The notes under the pieces were generated by a model. That model was not told the DNA's origin and did not search any database. It saw only the letters and a list, made by a program, of their open reading frames with translations. The translations under genes were made by a program, and so were the position numbers. Positions 7,148 through 15,929 of a stretch of 64,000 nucleotides of DNA are shown piece after piece. Source of the stretch: an uncultured Bacteroidales bacterium (GTDB lineage Bacteria > Bacteroidota > Bacteroidia > Bacteroidales > Muribaculaceae); NCBI GenBank assembly GCA_902787185.1, contig CADAFP010000005.1, positions 1-64,000 of the forward strand. Direction: 5' to 3'. Numbering within the stretch: the stretch's first letter is position 1; every line of letters starts with the position of its first letter.

Positions 7148-8128
7148 TTAGATCTGGAAGTTGGCCCAGAGGGGATAGTGGTCTGACATCATGAACGAGA
7201 CGGAAGTCTTGGACAGGCCGCGGTTGCTCAATGCAGTCGGAACGAAGTCGTAGTTGCCAGCGTCCAAGAATTCCAGCGACAGTTTTGGTCGCTTGCCTTT
7301 CTTGGTGTTGAACCATGCAATCTGGTCATAGTACTTGGTGGCGTGAAATATGGAACGCGTCAGTTGCTGTAATTGTTCGGGGACATACAGGCCCTCACTC
7401 AAGAACGTCTTGTCCAGCAAATCACCGCGCTCATCGATGTTGAAGTCGCCCAGCACAATCAAGTTCTGGTCATAGGCATTGATGTCGCTGGCCCAATCGC
7501 TGAGCCACTTGGCGATGCCTTTAACCTCCTTGATGCGGTCATTGGAAGATTTGCCATAGATAATGTGAACCGTTACCAGGATAAACGTCTTGTCACAAGT
7601 GCGGAAGCTGACGGCATAGGGGGAACGTACGAACTGTTCGTTGATGACCTTCTCGGGGTCCTTGACCCACTCGTTGGGGATGACGATTTCGCCAGCCAAG
7701 CCCGATAGCTGGACCCTGCGTGTGTCAAACAGATAGGCCATGCGCTCATAGCCTCCCGAAGCGCTCTTGTTGACATCGGTCAATATCATCGACCAGTTAT
7801 CGCCCAGCAGCTTGAGGGTGTCGCGTAATGCCCTGAGGTTGCCGCCCACCTCCTGGATGGCGATGACATCAAAGCGGCTCAAAATCTCGGCGATGCAGAA
7901 TACGGAATGCAGGTCACGGCGGGGCGAGTCCTTGGTCTCACTCATCCACTTACGGGTCAGTCCGGAAAATTCACGGATATTCCATGTAGCGATGAGCAGG
8001 TTGCGGTCAAGCTCCTTGGATGGGATTTTCTGGTCCAGGTCCTCCCTGAGCAAGGCAAGATTCTGGGCTATCTCGATAGGTATTTCATCATAGATAGTGG
8101 CTTGTTGTGTTTCTTTCTTCGTTGCCAT
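7148..8128 (-). CDS. Endonuclease/exonuclease/phosphatase (EEP) family protein
   Basis: A 326-aa protein with the EEP (DNase I-like) fold. The metal and catalytic motifs appear in order: ATWNIREF (Asn50), AIQEVGG (Glu93), VLGDFNIDERGD and the C-terminal MSDHYPLWANF. No signal peptide is seen, so it probably acts in the cytoplasm on nucleic acid or a phosphoester; the substrate is not determined. It stands alone, with a good promoter upstream and a long inverted repeat downstream. Confidence 0.85.
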   Translation of the reverse strand: MATKKETQQATIYDEIPIEIAQNLALLREDLDQKIPSKELDRNLLIATWNIREFSGLTRKWMSETKDSPRRDLHSVFCIAEILSRFDVIAIQEVGGNLRALRDTLKLLGDNWSMILTDVNKSASGGYERMAYLFDTRRVQLSGLAGEIVIPNEWVKDPEKVINEQFVRSPYAVSFRTCDKTFILVTVHIIYGKSSNDRIKEVKGIAKWLSDWASDINAYDQNLIVLGDFNIDERGDLLDKTFLSEGLYVPEQLQQLTRSIFHATKYYDQIAWFNTKKGKRPKLSLEFLDAGNYDFVPTALSNRGLSKTSVSFMMSDHYPLWANFQI

Positions 8129-8163
8129 AAGATTATAGTTTTAAATTGGTATTTTATTAACTG

Positions 8164-8195
8164 CAAAAATAGTGAATCTTTCAGAATTATGCAAA
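8164..8195 (-). promoter_or_regulatory. Promoter for the EEP gene
   Basis: On the minus strand, -33 TTTG (8192-8195), a 20-bp spacer and -7 TATTTTTG (8164-8171): a full Bacteroidetes consensus promoter 36 bp before the start codon. Confidence 0.75.
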
Positions 8196-8277
8196 ATATG
8201 CGAAGAAAAAGCACAAAAATAACGCGCCCAGCCATTGGAGGGCATTATTTGTTGTATTTATTGATTATTATTGGCGG

Positions 8278-11200
8278 TTACAGGGAAATGCTCTTGTTGA
8301 TAAAGTCGCAAACAGTGGCGGGACTGATATCAACCACATGTTTGGTTTTGGGCTTGGCGAGGGTTTCCCAGGGCCACGTGCCGTTTAATACATAATCAAT
8401 CAACGAGGTCGCGTCGGCAATATCAATCAAGCCATCACCATTGACGTCGGAACTATCCAGATCCACCAGCGTTTCGTCTTTTGACAACAAGTAATCGATG
8501 AGCGTAGTCACATCGACAATTCCAATCACACCATCGCCGTTGACATCGCCCACTCCACCATTGACAATCACCAGACAACTGTCAGGCGTTGCCATGCCAT
8601 CGACAGAGCCTACAGTAATCACTGCGGTTCCCACGTTGACGCTGACGACCTGAACTCTTCCGGCTGCAATTCTTGCGAGAGCCACCGACTGGTCGCTCGA
8701 TGTCACCATCAGTTCAGTCGGTTCGGGAGTCATGGTTGGATACAGCGTCAGCATTTGATTAGGTTGCATTCTGGCCTCATGCTGGTCCAGAGTAATGTGG
8801 ATGACGGGCTCAACCACCTTCACGTGACAAACGGCCTGAATATCCCTACACGAGACGGTAATATCACATTCGCCTCCACCTACCGCCGTCACCATTCCAT
8901 CTTCCACTACGGCAACGCGACTATCACTTGATAACCATGTGATCGTCTCATAATAAGCATTTTCAGGTAATACGGTAGCCGTCAATTCGTGTTGCTCATC
9001 AATCTCAAGTGTGATGCTATTTTCACTCAGCATGATGGAGTCAGGATGAACGTCTGTCACTGTCACATGGCAAACGGCCATTTGGTCGGCACAACAAGCC
9101 AAGACATCACATTCACCTTCGGAAATAGATTGTATCACACCATTATCAGTAATATAGACAACAGAGTAATCTGTAGAAGTCCACATCACGTAATTGGGTG
9201 TCGCATTAGATGGCGAGACATTTGCCGTTAACTGTATCTCCTCATTTAAAATGAGGTTCACACTATCCTTGTCGATGGCCACAGACGTCGGCTCAATGGC
9301 ATTATTTGTAAGGTCGGCAAAGTTGCACCAATAAGGAGCCGTGAAATAAGAAGCCAATGACTTTTTAGGCACCTGCAGTGAGGCATCATAGGCCGTGAAT
9401 GTGTTCTCGTCACATTCGGGTGGCGTCGGATTATAGCAGAATATCGCACTCGGACAGGTCTCCAGTCCATGAATTGACTGCACGTTATCCTTGATGATCA
9501 GATGATTAACATCTTTGGGAAAGCATCCAGCCTGCCAATCCTCGTTTCCGGTAATGATTAGGAAATTGATCATATCAACACCCGAGAAAGCGTTGCTTGC
9601 TATTGACGTGACAGAACACGGAATAGACAAACTGATGAGATCGAAACAGTCCTTGAACGCGTGTTTGCCAATCTCTTTAACCTCATAGTCCACGCCCTGG
9701 TAAGATACGGTCTCGGGAATCACCACAACACCCATATAAGTGTTGTAGTTTTCGTCCTTGCACGTGACAGCCACTGTGTTAGAATCCAATGTCTTATAGT
9801 ATATACCGTCCACCTCAAAATCATAGGTCAAAGGAGTGCTATCACCCTGCATGAACTTATAGTCCAGATAAGCGCCAGGGACCTCAAACCGAACGACCAT
9901 CTCACGATATCGCACGTCTTCGGGAAGCGGTTCGGCAAAGACATTTGCAGTCACCACACCATTGAACTTACCATTCTCTTCACCATCGGTCAAATCAATA
10001 CTTAACCAATCAGTGTATTCGTCACCAGTTTCGAGATTGTAAAACGACCACACACCGTCAGAACTTGGATAATTAGAGAAAAACTCTATACCTTCGGCGA
10101 CAATCGTCTCTTCTCCATCCAGATGAATATCTTTTACCAAATCACCACCCTCGTCAGGGAAGAGGTACTCGCCATCTTCAGCACTGTAGTTGAAAAGCAA
10201 CCATGGATTCTCTGTGCCAAGGAAAATGGTGAATCCCGTCATCATCGTGCCCGTATCAAAGAAGTTGTTCAAGCCAACCCATTCATAATGGTCCAAATTA
10301 TTGTTCTCATCAACATAGCCATACTTGAGATAAGCCAGCTCACCGAAACCCTCGTCAACCTGATCATCGGCAGAAACCATTGCAGTGAAATTGGTCAAAC
10401 CATTCATCTGCGGTTCATTGTAACCATCCACCACCACAAGTATGGGGCAATCAATCGTCGGGTTTACTTCGTATTCGAGGACATCATCTCCAAAAATCTC
10501 CGAACCCAATAGGGTGAAGAAAACCATTCCATTTGTATCATCGTAAGTAGATGGAGTTACCGTTGCGCGTCCAGTAGCGATGAGTTCACCTGGCACCTCG
10601 GGTAAAGTGACTGTTCCAGTGTCATTATAAGCGGGAATCTCGTCGAGTTTATAGACCTTACAAGTCATATTCACTGGAGTTATCACATCAAGTATACCAC
10701 AGTACATGGCCACATACATCAGCTGATAAGGAGCAGTGGGTTTTTCAAAGGCCTGCGCAATACCGTCAATGCGGTCAGTAGTGCCTGTTGTTTCGTTTGT
10801 CTTGCCCCCATTCTTTCCAAACCAATATCCGTAATCATTATTACCATAAGGTTTAGCACCATTGTAATACGTCCATAAATAGGGTTGGTTCCCATAACGG
10901 CCACCAAGACAAAAAGTCTTACTGCTCTTGAGGATATCGTAATCCAATTCGTCTTTTACTTTGGGTGCAGACAAAATCAGGGCTGAGTATTCAATGGGTT
11001 CTGCTCCATTAGTATTGTATCCCCTCATAAACCAACTGAGGTTATCAGCACCATCCCTCACTTTGAATACCGGCACAGAATCCAGTTCATTTCCCCATTG
11101 CCAAGTAAGGTTTTTGTCCGCATCGGTCAGGGTTGTCCATACTTGTTGAGCATCTGAATACCCTAAGTTTTCAGTATATTGTACATTCCATTCATAAGTC

Positions 11201-11589
11201 GCATTGTCACTCACGCCAACGGTATTGCCGATAAAAGTGTAGTCCACATAGGGCGTGACGCAAAGAAACGGATGATAATACGCGCCAACATAAGTCCGAT
11301 CTTCTAGTGCAAAGATTCCAGGGAAAGCGCCAGCGGGACGGCGATACCAAATATCTTTCTCCCCGGCCTTCAAGGGCGCCTTCACTACAGGCTTGCCGGG
11401 TATTCGCATTTGAGCGGATTCCATCTTGGCTCCGGGCATGAAAAGTTTAGGGAGACTTTGCTGCTTGAGGATTTTCTTGCTCTCCTGAGCTGCCTCTGAA
11501 CGTTTAACGGGAGCACTTGATGCAGCGTTCATGGCCACTGGCAACAATACCGCCAGCGCCAGCATAAGGGTTAGTAATGATTTTTTCAT
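8278..11589 (-). CDS. Large secreted protein with LRR_5, three Big_2 domains and C-terminal dockerin
   Basis: A 1103-aa exported protein. Signal peptide 1-22; about 70-585 is an unrecognised beta-rich region; 588-760 has BspA-type leucine-rich repeats (VVVIPETVSYQGVDYEVKEIGKHAF); three bacterial Ig-like Big_2 domains follow at about 768-846, 849-925 and 928-1009; 1012-1070 is a two-repeat dockerin (GDVNGDGVIGIVDVTTLIDYLL and DVNGDGLIDIADATSLIDYVL). From 588 onwards it matches the protein at 30459 in domain order and wording. The architecture suggests surface adhesion or assembly by calcium-dependent dockerin contacts; no enzyme domain is evident. No T9SS C-terminal signal is recognisable. It follows the LuxR-type gene by 38 bp. 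Confidence 0.85.
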   Translation of the reverse strand: MKKSLLTLMLALAVLLPVAMNAASSAPVKRSEAAQESKKILKQQSLPKLFMPGAKMESAQMRIPGKPVVKAPLKAGEKDIWYRRPAGAFPGIFALEDRTYVGAYYHPFLCVTPYVDYTFIGNTVGVSDNATYEWNVQYTENLGYSDAQQVWTTLTDADKNLTWQWGNELDSVPVFKVRDGADNLSWFMRGYNTNGAEPIEYSALILSAPKVKDELDYDILKSSKTFCLGGRYGNQPYLWTYYNGAKPYGNNDYGYWFGKNGGKTNETTGTTDRIDGIAQAFEKPTAPYQLMYVAMYCGILDVITPVNMTCKVYKLDEIPAYNDTGTVTLPEVPGELIATGRATVTPSTYDDTNGMVFFTLLGSEIFGDDVLEYEVNPTIDCPILVVVDGYNEPQMNGLTNFTAMVSADDQVDEGFGELAYLKYGYVDENNNLDHYEWVGLNNFFDTGTMMTGFTIFLGTENPWLLFNYSAEDGEYLFPDEGGDLVKDIHLDGEETIVAEGIEFFSNYPSSDGVWSFYNLETGDEYTDWLSIDLTDGEENGKFNGVVTANVFAEPLPEDVRYREMVVRFEVPGAYLDYKFMQGDSTPLTYDFEVDGIYYKTLDSNTVAVTCKDENYNTYMGVVVIPETVSYQGVDYEVKEIGKHAFKDCFDLISLSIPCSVTSIASNAFSGVDMINFLIITGNEDWQAGCFPKDVNHLIIKDNVQSIHGLETCPSAIFCYNPTPPECDENTFTAYDASLQVPKKSLASYFTAPYWCNFADLTNNAIEPTSVAIDKDSVNLILNEEIQLTANVSPSNATPNYVMWTSTDYSVVYITDNGVIQSISEGECDVLACCADQMAVCHVTVTDVHPDSIMLSENSITLEIDEQHELTATVLPENAYYETITWLSSDSRVAVVEDGMVTAVGGGECDITVSCRDIQAVCHVKVVEPVIHITLDQHEARMQPNQMLTLYPTMTPEPTELMVTSSDQSVALARIAAGRVQVVSVNVGTAVITVGSVDGMATPDSCLVIVNGGVGDVNGDGVIGIVDVTTLIDYLLSKDETLVDLDSSDVNGDGLIDIADATSLIDYVLNGTWPWETLAKPKTKHVVDISPATVCDFINKSISL

Positions 11590-11627
11590 AATGTAACAGA
11601 TAATTATTTAATTACAGGTTTTTTGGT

Positions 11628-12197
11628 CTATATGAGGGTGGACTCGTCGAGGAGGTTGTTGAGCATGGCATAGACGGTAAGACCTGCGACGCTCTTGATG
11701 CCGGTCTTGTGGGTGATGTTCTTGCGGTGGGAGATGACGGTGTGGACACTGACGTTGAGTGCATCGGCGATTTCCTTGTTGGTCTTGCCTTGTGCGAGCT
11801 GGACGAGGACGGCGGTCTCGCGCTTGGTGAGCTCGTAGTTGTGCTTGGCGGAGTCGGTCTCGCCTGGTGATGCCTGTGCCAGCGTCTCGATGATGGTGGC
11901 TCGGCTGTCGCGGATGTCAACGACGGCATCGTAGTTCTTGAGGGCCTCACGCTCGACGTATTGATAGACCAGCGCCACCATAGCCATGGGTTGCTCACCA
12001 CGCAGGTGGGAGACGCTATCGATGAGCGTGGGGTTGATGAGGACGATGTCGGGACGCGCCGCCACAAGCCTCTCGGCAAGGTGGTCGGTGTTCATCTCGG
12101 GTTCGAGGACCTTAAATCGAATCTGTCCTTCGAGGAAGGATTTTATGCCTTCGATGATGAGTTCTGAAGGCTCAACTATCAACAGACGCAGTTTCAT
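11628..12197 (-). CDS. LuxR-type DNA-binding protein with degenerate receiver domain
   Basis: A 189-aa NarL/FixJ-like protein. Residues 1-110 look like a receiver domain, but the acidic pair near the N-terminus is replaced (LLIVEPSEL) and the phospho-acceptor position reads INP (Asn55) instead of Asp, so phosphorylation is unlikely. Residues 122-180 are a clear LuxR helix-turn-helix (ELTKRETAVLVQLAQGKTNKEIADALNVSVHTVISHRKNI, split across two helices). Its start overlaps the stop of the hemerythrin gene by 4 bp, which links it to a possible NO/O2/iron sensor or repair protein. Target genes unknown. Confidence 0.85.
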   Translation of the reverse strand: MKLRLLIVEPSELIIEGIKSFLEGQIRFKVLEPEMNTDHLAERLVAARPDIVLINPTLIDSVSHLRGEQPMAMVALVYQYVEREALKNYDAVVDIRDSRATIIETLAQASPGETDSAKHNYELTKRETAVLVQLAQGKTNKEIADALNVSVHTVISHRKNITHKTGIKSVAGLTVYAMLNNLLDESTLI

Positions 12198-12898
12198 AGC
12201 AAAATGGCATGTTCAAGATGTTGAACCAGTGGCACCATAATCTTCTCCTCGATGAAGGTGTGCTTCTTGAGGTCTTCCCGCAGGCGCAGGATGTCATAGA
12301 CCACGTCGAGGACGTTGTCGTCATCGACCTGCGGGGGCAGGTACTTGAAGACGATGTTGAGCAGGTCATCGAGTTTGCCCTCGATGTCGCTGTGGGTGTC
12401 GATAAACTCGCCGATGCTATAGGTGACGTCACGCTCTCCGGCCATGAGGGCGCGGATGTGCGGGAACACGTCGTGCTCCTCGTGCTTGAAGTGGGTCTCG
12501 ACCTCATGCTTATACTCCTTGAAGAAGCTGATGAACACCTGTCCGATGCGCCCGCCAAGGTTTTGCGCGATAGCGTCGAGATGGGACTCGATGTGCGGCA
12601 AGCGTTTATCGACATAATAACGGTGAGACTTCTCCAAGTAAGACACCAATCCCGTCATGTCGGTGCCGAGGATGGCGGCCGTCGAAGGCACATAGTTGTT
12701 GAACGTATAGACGTTGCAAATCAGCAGGAAGAAGTCGGTATCTACCCCACTCGCCTCGCAGACGTCGGCGATTGAACGGTCTCCAAAGCCCAACGAGATG
12801 TCCAGCCTGGTAAGCAGAGCGAGCAGTGACGGGTGGGCAGTAATCAGATCGCTCAAGCGGGCGTCACTGGAGAATAGGCGTGATTTGGTTGATTTCAT
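12194..12898 (-). CDS. Hemerythrin-domain protein, RIC/YtfE-like
   Basis: A 234-aa cytosolic protein. An N-terminal part (about 15-70, LITAHPSLLALLTRLDISLGFGD) resembles the ScdA/DUF542-type region; the rest is a four-helix hemerythrin domain with candidate di-iron ligands His92, His102/106, His131-Glu132, His136, His139-Glu140, His169 and His213/Glu217. Members repair iron-sulfur clusters after nitrosative or oxidative stress or sense O2/NO. The N-terminal cysteine pair of true RIC is not seen. It overlaps the LuxR-type gene by 4 bp and follows the sulfatase-fold gene by 15 bp. Confidence 0.85.
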   Translation of the reverse strand: MKSTKSRLFSSDARLSDLITAHPSLLALLTRLDISLGFGDRSIADVCEASGVDTDFFLLICNVYTFNNYVPSTAAILGTDMTGLVSYLEKSHRYYVDKRLPHIESHLDAIAQNLGGRIGQVFISFFKEYKHEVETHFKHEEHDVFPHIRALMAGERDVTYSIGEFIDTHSDIEGKLDDLLNIVFKYLPPQVDDDNVLDVVYDILRLREDLKKHTFIEEKIMVPLVQHLEHAILL

Positions 12899-12913
12899 AT
12901 TGGTTAGCTGTTT

Positions 12914-14686
12914 TTAGTTGGCAGTTTTGAAATAGTGAATGCGGTCCATGATGAGCAGGCGGCCGATTTCCCATGCCTCGCGTTGCTGCGGGGTAAGGGC
13001 GGTGCTGTCACCAAGTACCGACATGTTGCGCGGCTGAATCGCGCTCGTGATATCATAACGTAGCAGGCTGTGTCCCAAGCCTTTCCACAGATAGGAATTA
13101 GCGCCCATAACGTCGAGCAAAGTCGGGAAGACATCCACCTGCCCGATGACAGGTTCGTACCTTAAAGTAGTATCACAACCCGCGATTAACAAGGGAATGC
13201 CCCAATCGTCGGGGACGGCATCATAGTCAGATACACCCATGACACGGTTGCGATAGAGTTGCGTGTGGTCGCTCACGATGGCCACCACCGTGTTGTTGTC
13301 CAAGCCGTTAATACGCAGAGCGTTGATGAAGGCCCCAATGCAGCTGTCGGTAAGGTTGACACAGTTGAGGTAGCCACGTGCCTCGGCATTAAGGGTGTCA
13401 CTATCGAGGATCCACGAGTGGCGCACCTTGTCCTGCGGATAGGGCGTGTGCATCGTCATCGTCACCATCTCGAGGAAGAAAGGCTGACGCAGCCGTGGCA
13501 ACATTGTTGCAGCATAGTCGGTCAAGGCGGCATCGTCCACATTGCCATGACGCTGTAAGGCACCGCTGGCCTCCAGTTGGTCACGCGTGTAAAGCGTGTC
13601 AAAGCCATAACTCTGAGACGTGACCGCCTGATTCCAGTAGCCCTTTTCATCACACACCAGCATACGGCAATCATAGCCCTTTAAGGCCGCCGCCAACGAG
13701 GGATAAGGCCCGTCGCCATAATAGACCGCCACCACATCGTCACGCAGGGGCAGCAAGCCCGTGTTGTACATGAAATGGGCATCGCTGGAGTGGCCGTGCC
13801 CCGTCTGAAACAAGACGTGCGGGGCATAGATGGTGCCCTCGGCGGCGACAAGGCGGTTGAGCGTCGGGGTCACTTCCCTACCCTCGACCTGCATGCCGAT
13901 GGGCCAGGTGTGCAACGACTCGACGACGATAAGCACCAAGTTGCGCTTCAAGGGAGCAGTACAATAGGTGTTATCTTCATAATGAGGACATTGATTCTGC
14001 AGGAAACGGTCGATTGCGGCGCGCTCGCCATCGGTCACGGTGTGACTGTGAGAAACGGCTTGATAAATCGAGTTGCAGCAGTAAGGTAACAGGCCATTGA
14101 GCGCGAAATAGTCACTGTTGCTGAAATTGTACAGGAAGCGCTTCTCATAGTTTCCGTCAGGAGTATAGTAACCCACCACGCCAAAGGCCAAAGCGGCAAG
14201 CAGCGTTATCACAAAGGCCTTGATATGGCCCGTCAGACTGGAAATCGCCGACTTTAGCGGTAGTCTTAGGGGCAACAACAAGAAAGGCACCACAATGAGT
14301 AAATCCTGCCACCGCAACAGTGCCAGAAAACTGTCTTTCAGCACATTGTTGACGTTTCCGACCATCGCCAGGCTGCGCATGGGCATCAAGTCCTCGTAGG
14401 CCCTGCAATAAGTCACCTGTATCAGGCACCACACAGGCAATAAAAACATGGGAATCCAAATCAGTCCCCGCCACCGTGGGCTCAGCAGCCAATAGGGTGA
14501 AAGCAGCACGAGGGCATTAGCGATAGCCACTGCCAACGCATGCCACTCATGGAAAACGTTTCCGAGTCCGCCCAGATGCGTGTCAAGCGCAACATAAAAG
14601 CACTGCCAGGCAGCAACGGCAACACAGAGCACGAAAAATTGCATATCGCGCCTTTTGCCGTATCCTGATGCAGACTCCACTTCCAT
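12914..14686 (-). CDS. LtaS-like sulfatase-fold membrane protein
   Basis: About 590 aa. The first about 200 residues carry five hydrophobic segments; the rest is an extracytoplasmic alkaline-phosphatase-superfamily domain. The start of that domain, LVLIVVESLHTWPIGMQ, matches the metal/nucleophile region of phosphoglycerol transferases, and VAIVSDHTQLYRN carries the Asp-His metal ligands. Related proteins add phosphoglycerol or phosphoethanolamine to envelope glycans or lipids. I start at ATG 14686; the TTG one codon earlier is an alternative. It lies between umuD and the hemerythrin gene in a co-directional run. The exact substrate is unknown. Confidence 0.83.
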   Translation of the reverse strand: MEVESASGYGKRRDMQFFVLCVAVAAWQCFYVALDTHLGGLGNVFHEWHALAVAIANALVLLSPYWLLSPRWRGLIWIPMFLLPVWCLIQVTYCRAYEDLMPMRSLAMVGNVNNVLKDSFLALLRWQDLLIVVPFLLLPLRLPLKSAISSLTGHIKAFVITLLAALAFGVVGYYTPDGNYEKRFLYNFSNSDYFALNGLLPYCCNSIYQAVSHSHTVTDGERAAIDRFLQNQCPHYEDNTYCTAPLKRNLVLIVVESLHTWPIGMQVEGREVTPTLNRLVAAEGTIYAPHVLFQTGHGHSSDAHFMYNTGLLPLRDDVVAVYYGDGPYPSLAAALKGYDCRMLVCDEKGYWNQAVTSQSYGFDTLYTRDQLEASGALQRHGNVDDAALTDYAATMLPRLRQPFFLEMVTMTMHTPYPQDKVRHSWILDSDTLNAEARGYLNCVNLTDSCIGAFINALRINGLDNNTVVAIVSDHTQLYRNRVMGVSDYDAVPDDWGIPLLIAGCDTTLRYEPVIGQVDVFPTLLDVMGANSYLWKGLGHSLLRYDITSAIQPRNMSVLGDSTALTPQQREAWEIGRLLIMDRIHYFKTAN

Positions 14687-14705
14687 CAAAAACCTGATTC
14701 AAGCG

Positions 14706-14741
14706 TTATACTTTCTTGACGTGTTATACTTTCTTGACGAT
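14706..14741. repeat. 18-bp tandem duplication at the umuD 3' end
   Basis: TTATACTTTCTTGACG occurs at 14706-14721 and again at 14724-14739, spaced 2 bp. The second copy is the end of umuD (IVKKV and stop), so the last codons and the stop codon have been duplicated downstream of the gene. Confidence 0.85.
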
Positions 14742-15152
14742 GTGCGAAACTACGCCCCACACCTGAAAGTCGCTGCACTCGCCCACCTTCAACTCGGGAA
14801 AAGTTGCGTTGGCAGGCTGCAGATAGACGCCGTCGTCGCGCACAGCGAGACGCTTGACCGTGAAATCGCCGTCAATGAAGCAGACGGCAATGCAACCATC
14901 GTGAGGCGTTATGGAGCGGTCGATGATGAGCAGGTCGCCCTCGTTGATGCCCGCATCCACCATCGAATTACCTATCACCCTGGCGCAGAATGTCGATGCC
15001 GGGTTGGTGATGAGGGCGCGGTTCAAGTCGATTGTATCGGCATATTCGCCCTGGGCCGGACTGGGGAAGCCCGCCTGGATACGACCCTCAAAGAACTGCA
15101 GTCCCGAGGTCTTCTCCTCAGACTTAACCTCCGATATGGTGATTTTGTCCAT
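14724..15152 (-). CDS. umuD: UmuD-like S24 family peptidase
   Basis: A 142-aa LexA/UmuD-type self-cleaving serine protease. The cleavage region is QAGFPSPA (Ala-Gly bond), very close to the FPSPAADYVEQ region of E. coli UmuD; the catalytic serine lies in VIGNSMVDAG and the lysine in FTVKRLAV. It has no DNA-binding domain, so it is UmuD rather than LexA. UmuD' normally works with the polymerase UmuC, but no umuC is in this window. It sits 6 bp from the PhnP-like gene. I saw no LexA box upstream. Confidence 0.88.
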   Translation of the reverse strand: MDKITISEVKSEEKTSGLQFFEGRIQAGFPSPAQGEYADTIDLNRALITNPASTFCARVIGNSMVDAGINEGDLLIIDRSITPHDGCIAVCFIDGDFTVKRLAVRDDGVYLQPANATFPELKVGECSDFQVWGVVSHIVKKV

Positions 15153-15158
15153 TGTGCT

Positions 15159-15929
15159 TTACACTTTTACAATCAGACCGTCATAGGCCAATTCGACACC
15201 TGGCGGCAGAAACTTGTGGGAATCGGCATGTAACCCCATGCGGTCGCTCATGTGAATGAGGTAAGAGCGGCCCGGCTTTACACGACGGATTATCTCTAAA
15301 GTCTCGTCCAAACACATGTGGGTGAGATGCACTCCCGTACGCAGCGAGTTTATCACCAGCAGGGGCACATTCATCAAGCTCTCCACCACCTCGTCACTAA
15401 TGGTTTTGGCATCGGTAATATAGGCCAAGGGCCCAATGCGGAAACCGATAATCGGCAGTTTGTAGTGCATCACAGGCAGAGGCACCACTTTCACCCCCTC
15501 GACCAAGAACGGCTCATTGCCGATTACATGCTCCTCAAAACGGGGCACACCAGGATATGGGTTCTCGGCAAAGCAGTACGGTATGCTTTTGTGCAGACCT
15601 TCCAAGACATCAGCACGCGCGTAAACCGGGAAAGGTTTCTCAAAACAATAGGCCCTCAGGTCATCCATCCCTGCCACATGGTCAAAGTGGATGTGCGTCA
15701 AGAGGACGGCATCCAGATTGTCATCGCTGGCGCGAAGCATCTGAGTGCGGAAATCCGGCCCACAGTCGATGAGCAAGCGTGCGCCCTGATAGCGGACAAT
15801 CGCCGACGTGCGCAGGCGTTTGTCGCGTGGATCGGCACTCATACACACCGGACATTTGCACCGCAGCGAGGGAACCCCCGTCGAAGTGCCCGTCCCGAGA
15901 AACTCTATTTCAAGCGTTGTCAGTGACAT
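15159..15929 (-). CDS. PhnP-like metallo-beta-lactamase-fold hydrolase
   Basis: A 256-aa MBL-fold phosphodiesterase. The N-terminal FLGTGTSTGVPSLRCKCPVC includes the extra zinc-binding cysteines of the PhnP/YycJ-like group, and THIHFDHVAGMDD supplies the catalytic HxHxDH site; later ligands are PVMHYK, ITDAKT and LIHMSD. PhnP cleaves cyclic ribose phosphate in phosphonate breakdown, but no phn genes are here, so a general phosphodiesterase role is more likely. Its start overlaps the end of the BamE-like lipoprotein gene by one base. Confidence 0.88.
   Translation of the reverse strand: MSLTTLEIEFLGTGTSTGVPSLRCKCPVCMSADPRDKRLRTSAIVRYQGARLLIDCGPDFRTQMLRASDDNLDAVLLTHIHFDHVAGMDDLRAYCFEKPFPVYARADVLEGLHKSIPYCFAENPYPGVPRFEEHVIGNEPFLVEGVKVVPLPVMHYKLPIIGFRIGPLAYITDAKTISDEVVESLMNVPLLVINSLRTGVHLTHMCLDETLEIIRRVKPGRSYLIHMSDRMGLHADSHKFLPPGVELAYDGLIVKV

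Noticed and set aside
11612..12615. Open frames rich in Ser, Thr and Arg over the LuxR and hemerythrin genes
   Set aside because: Low-complexity products of the wrong frame; the real genes have clear motifs.
14724..15152. LexA repressor
   Set aside because: Too short, without a helix-turn-helix; the sequence around the cleavage site is UmuD-like.
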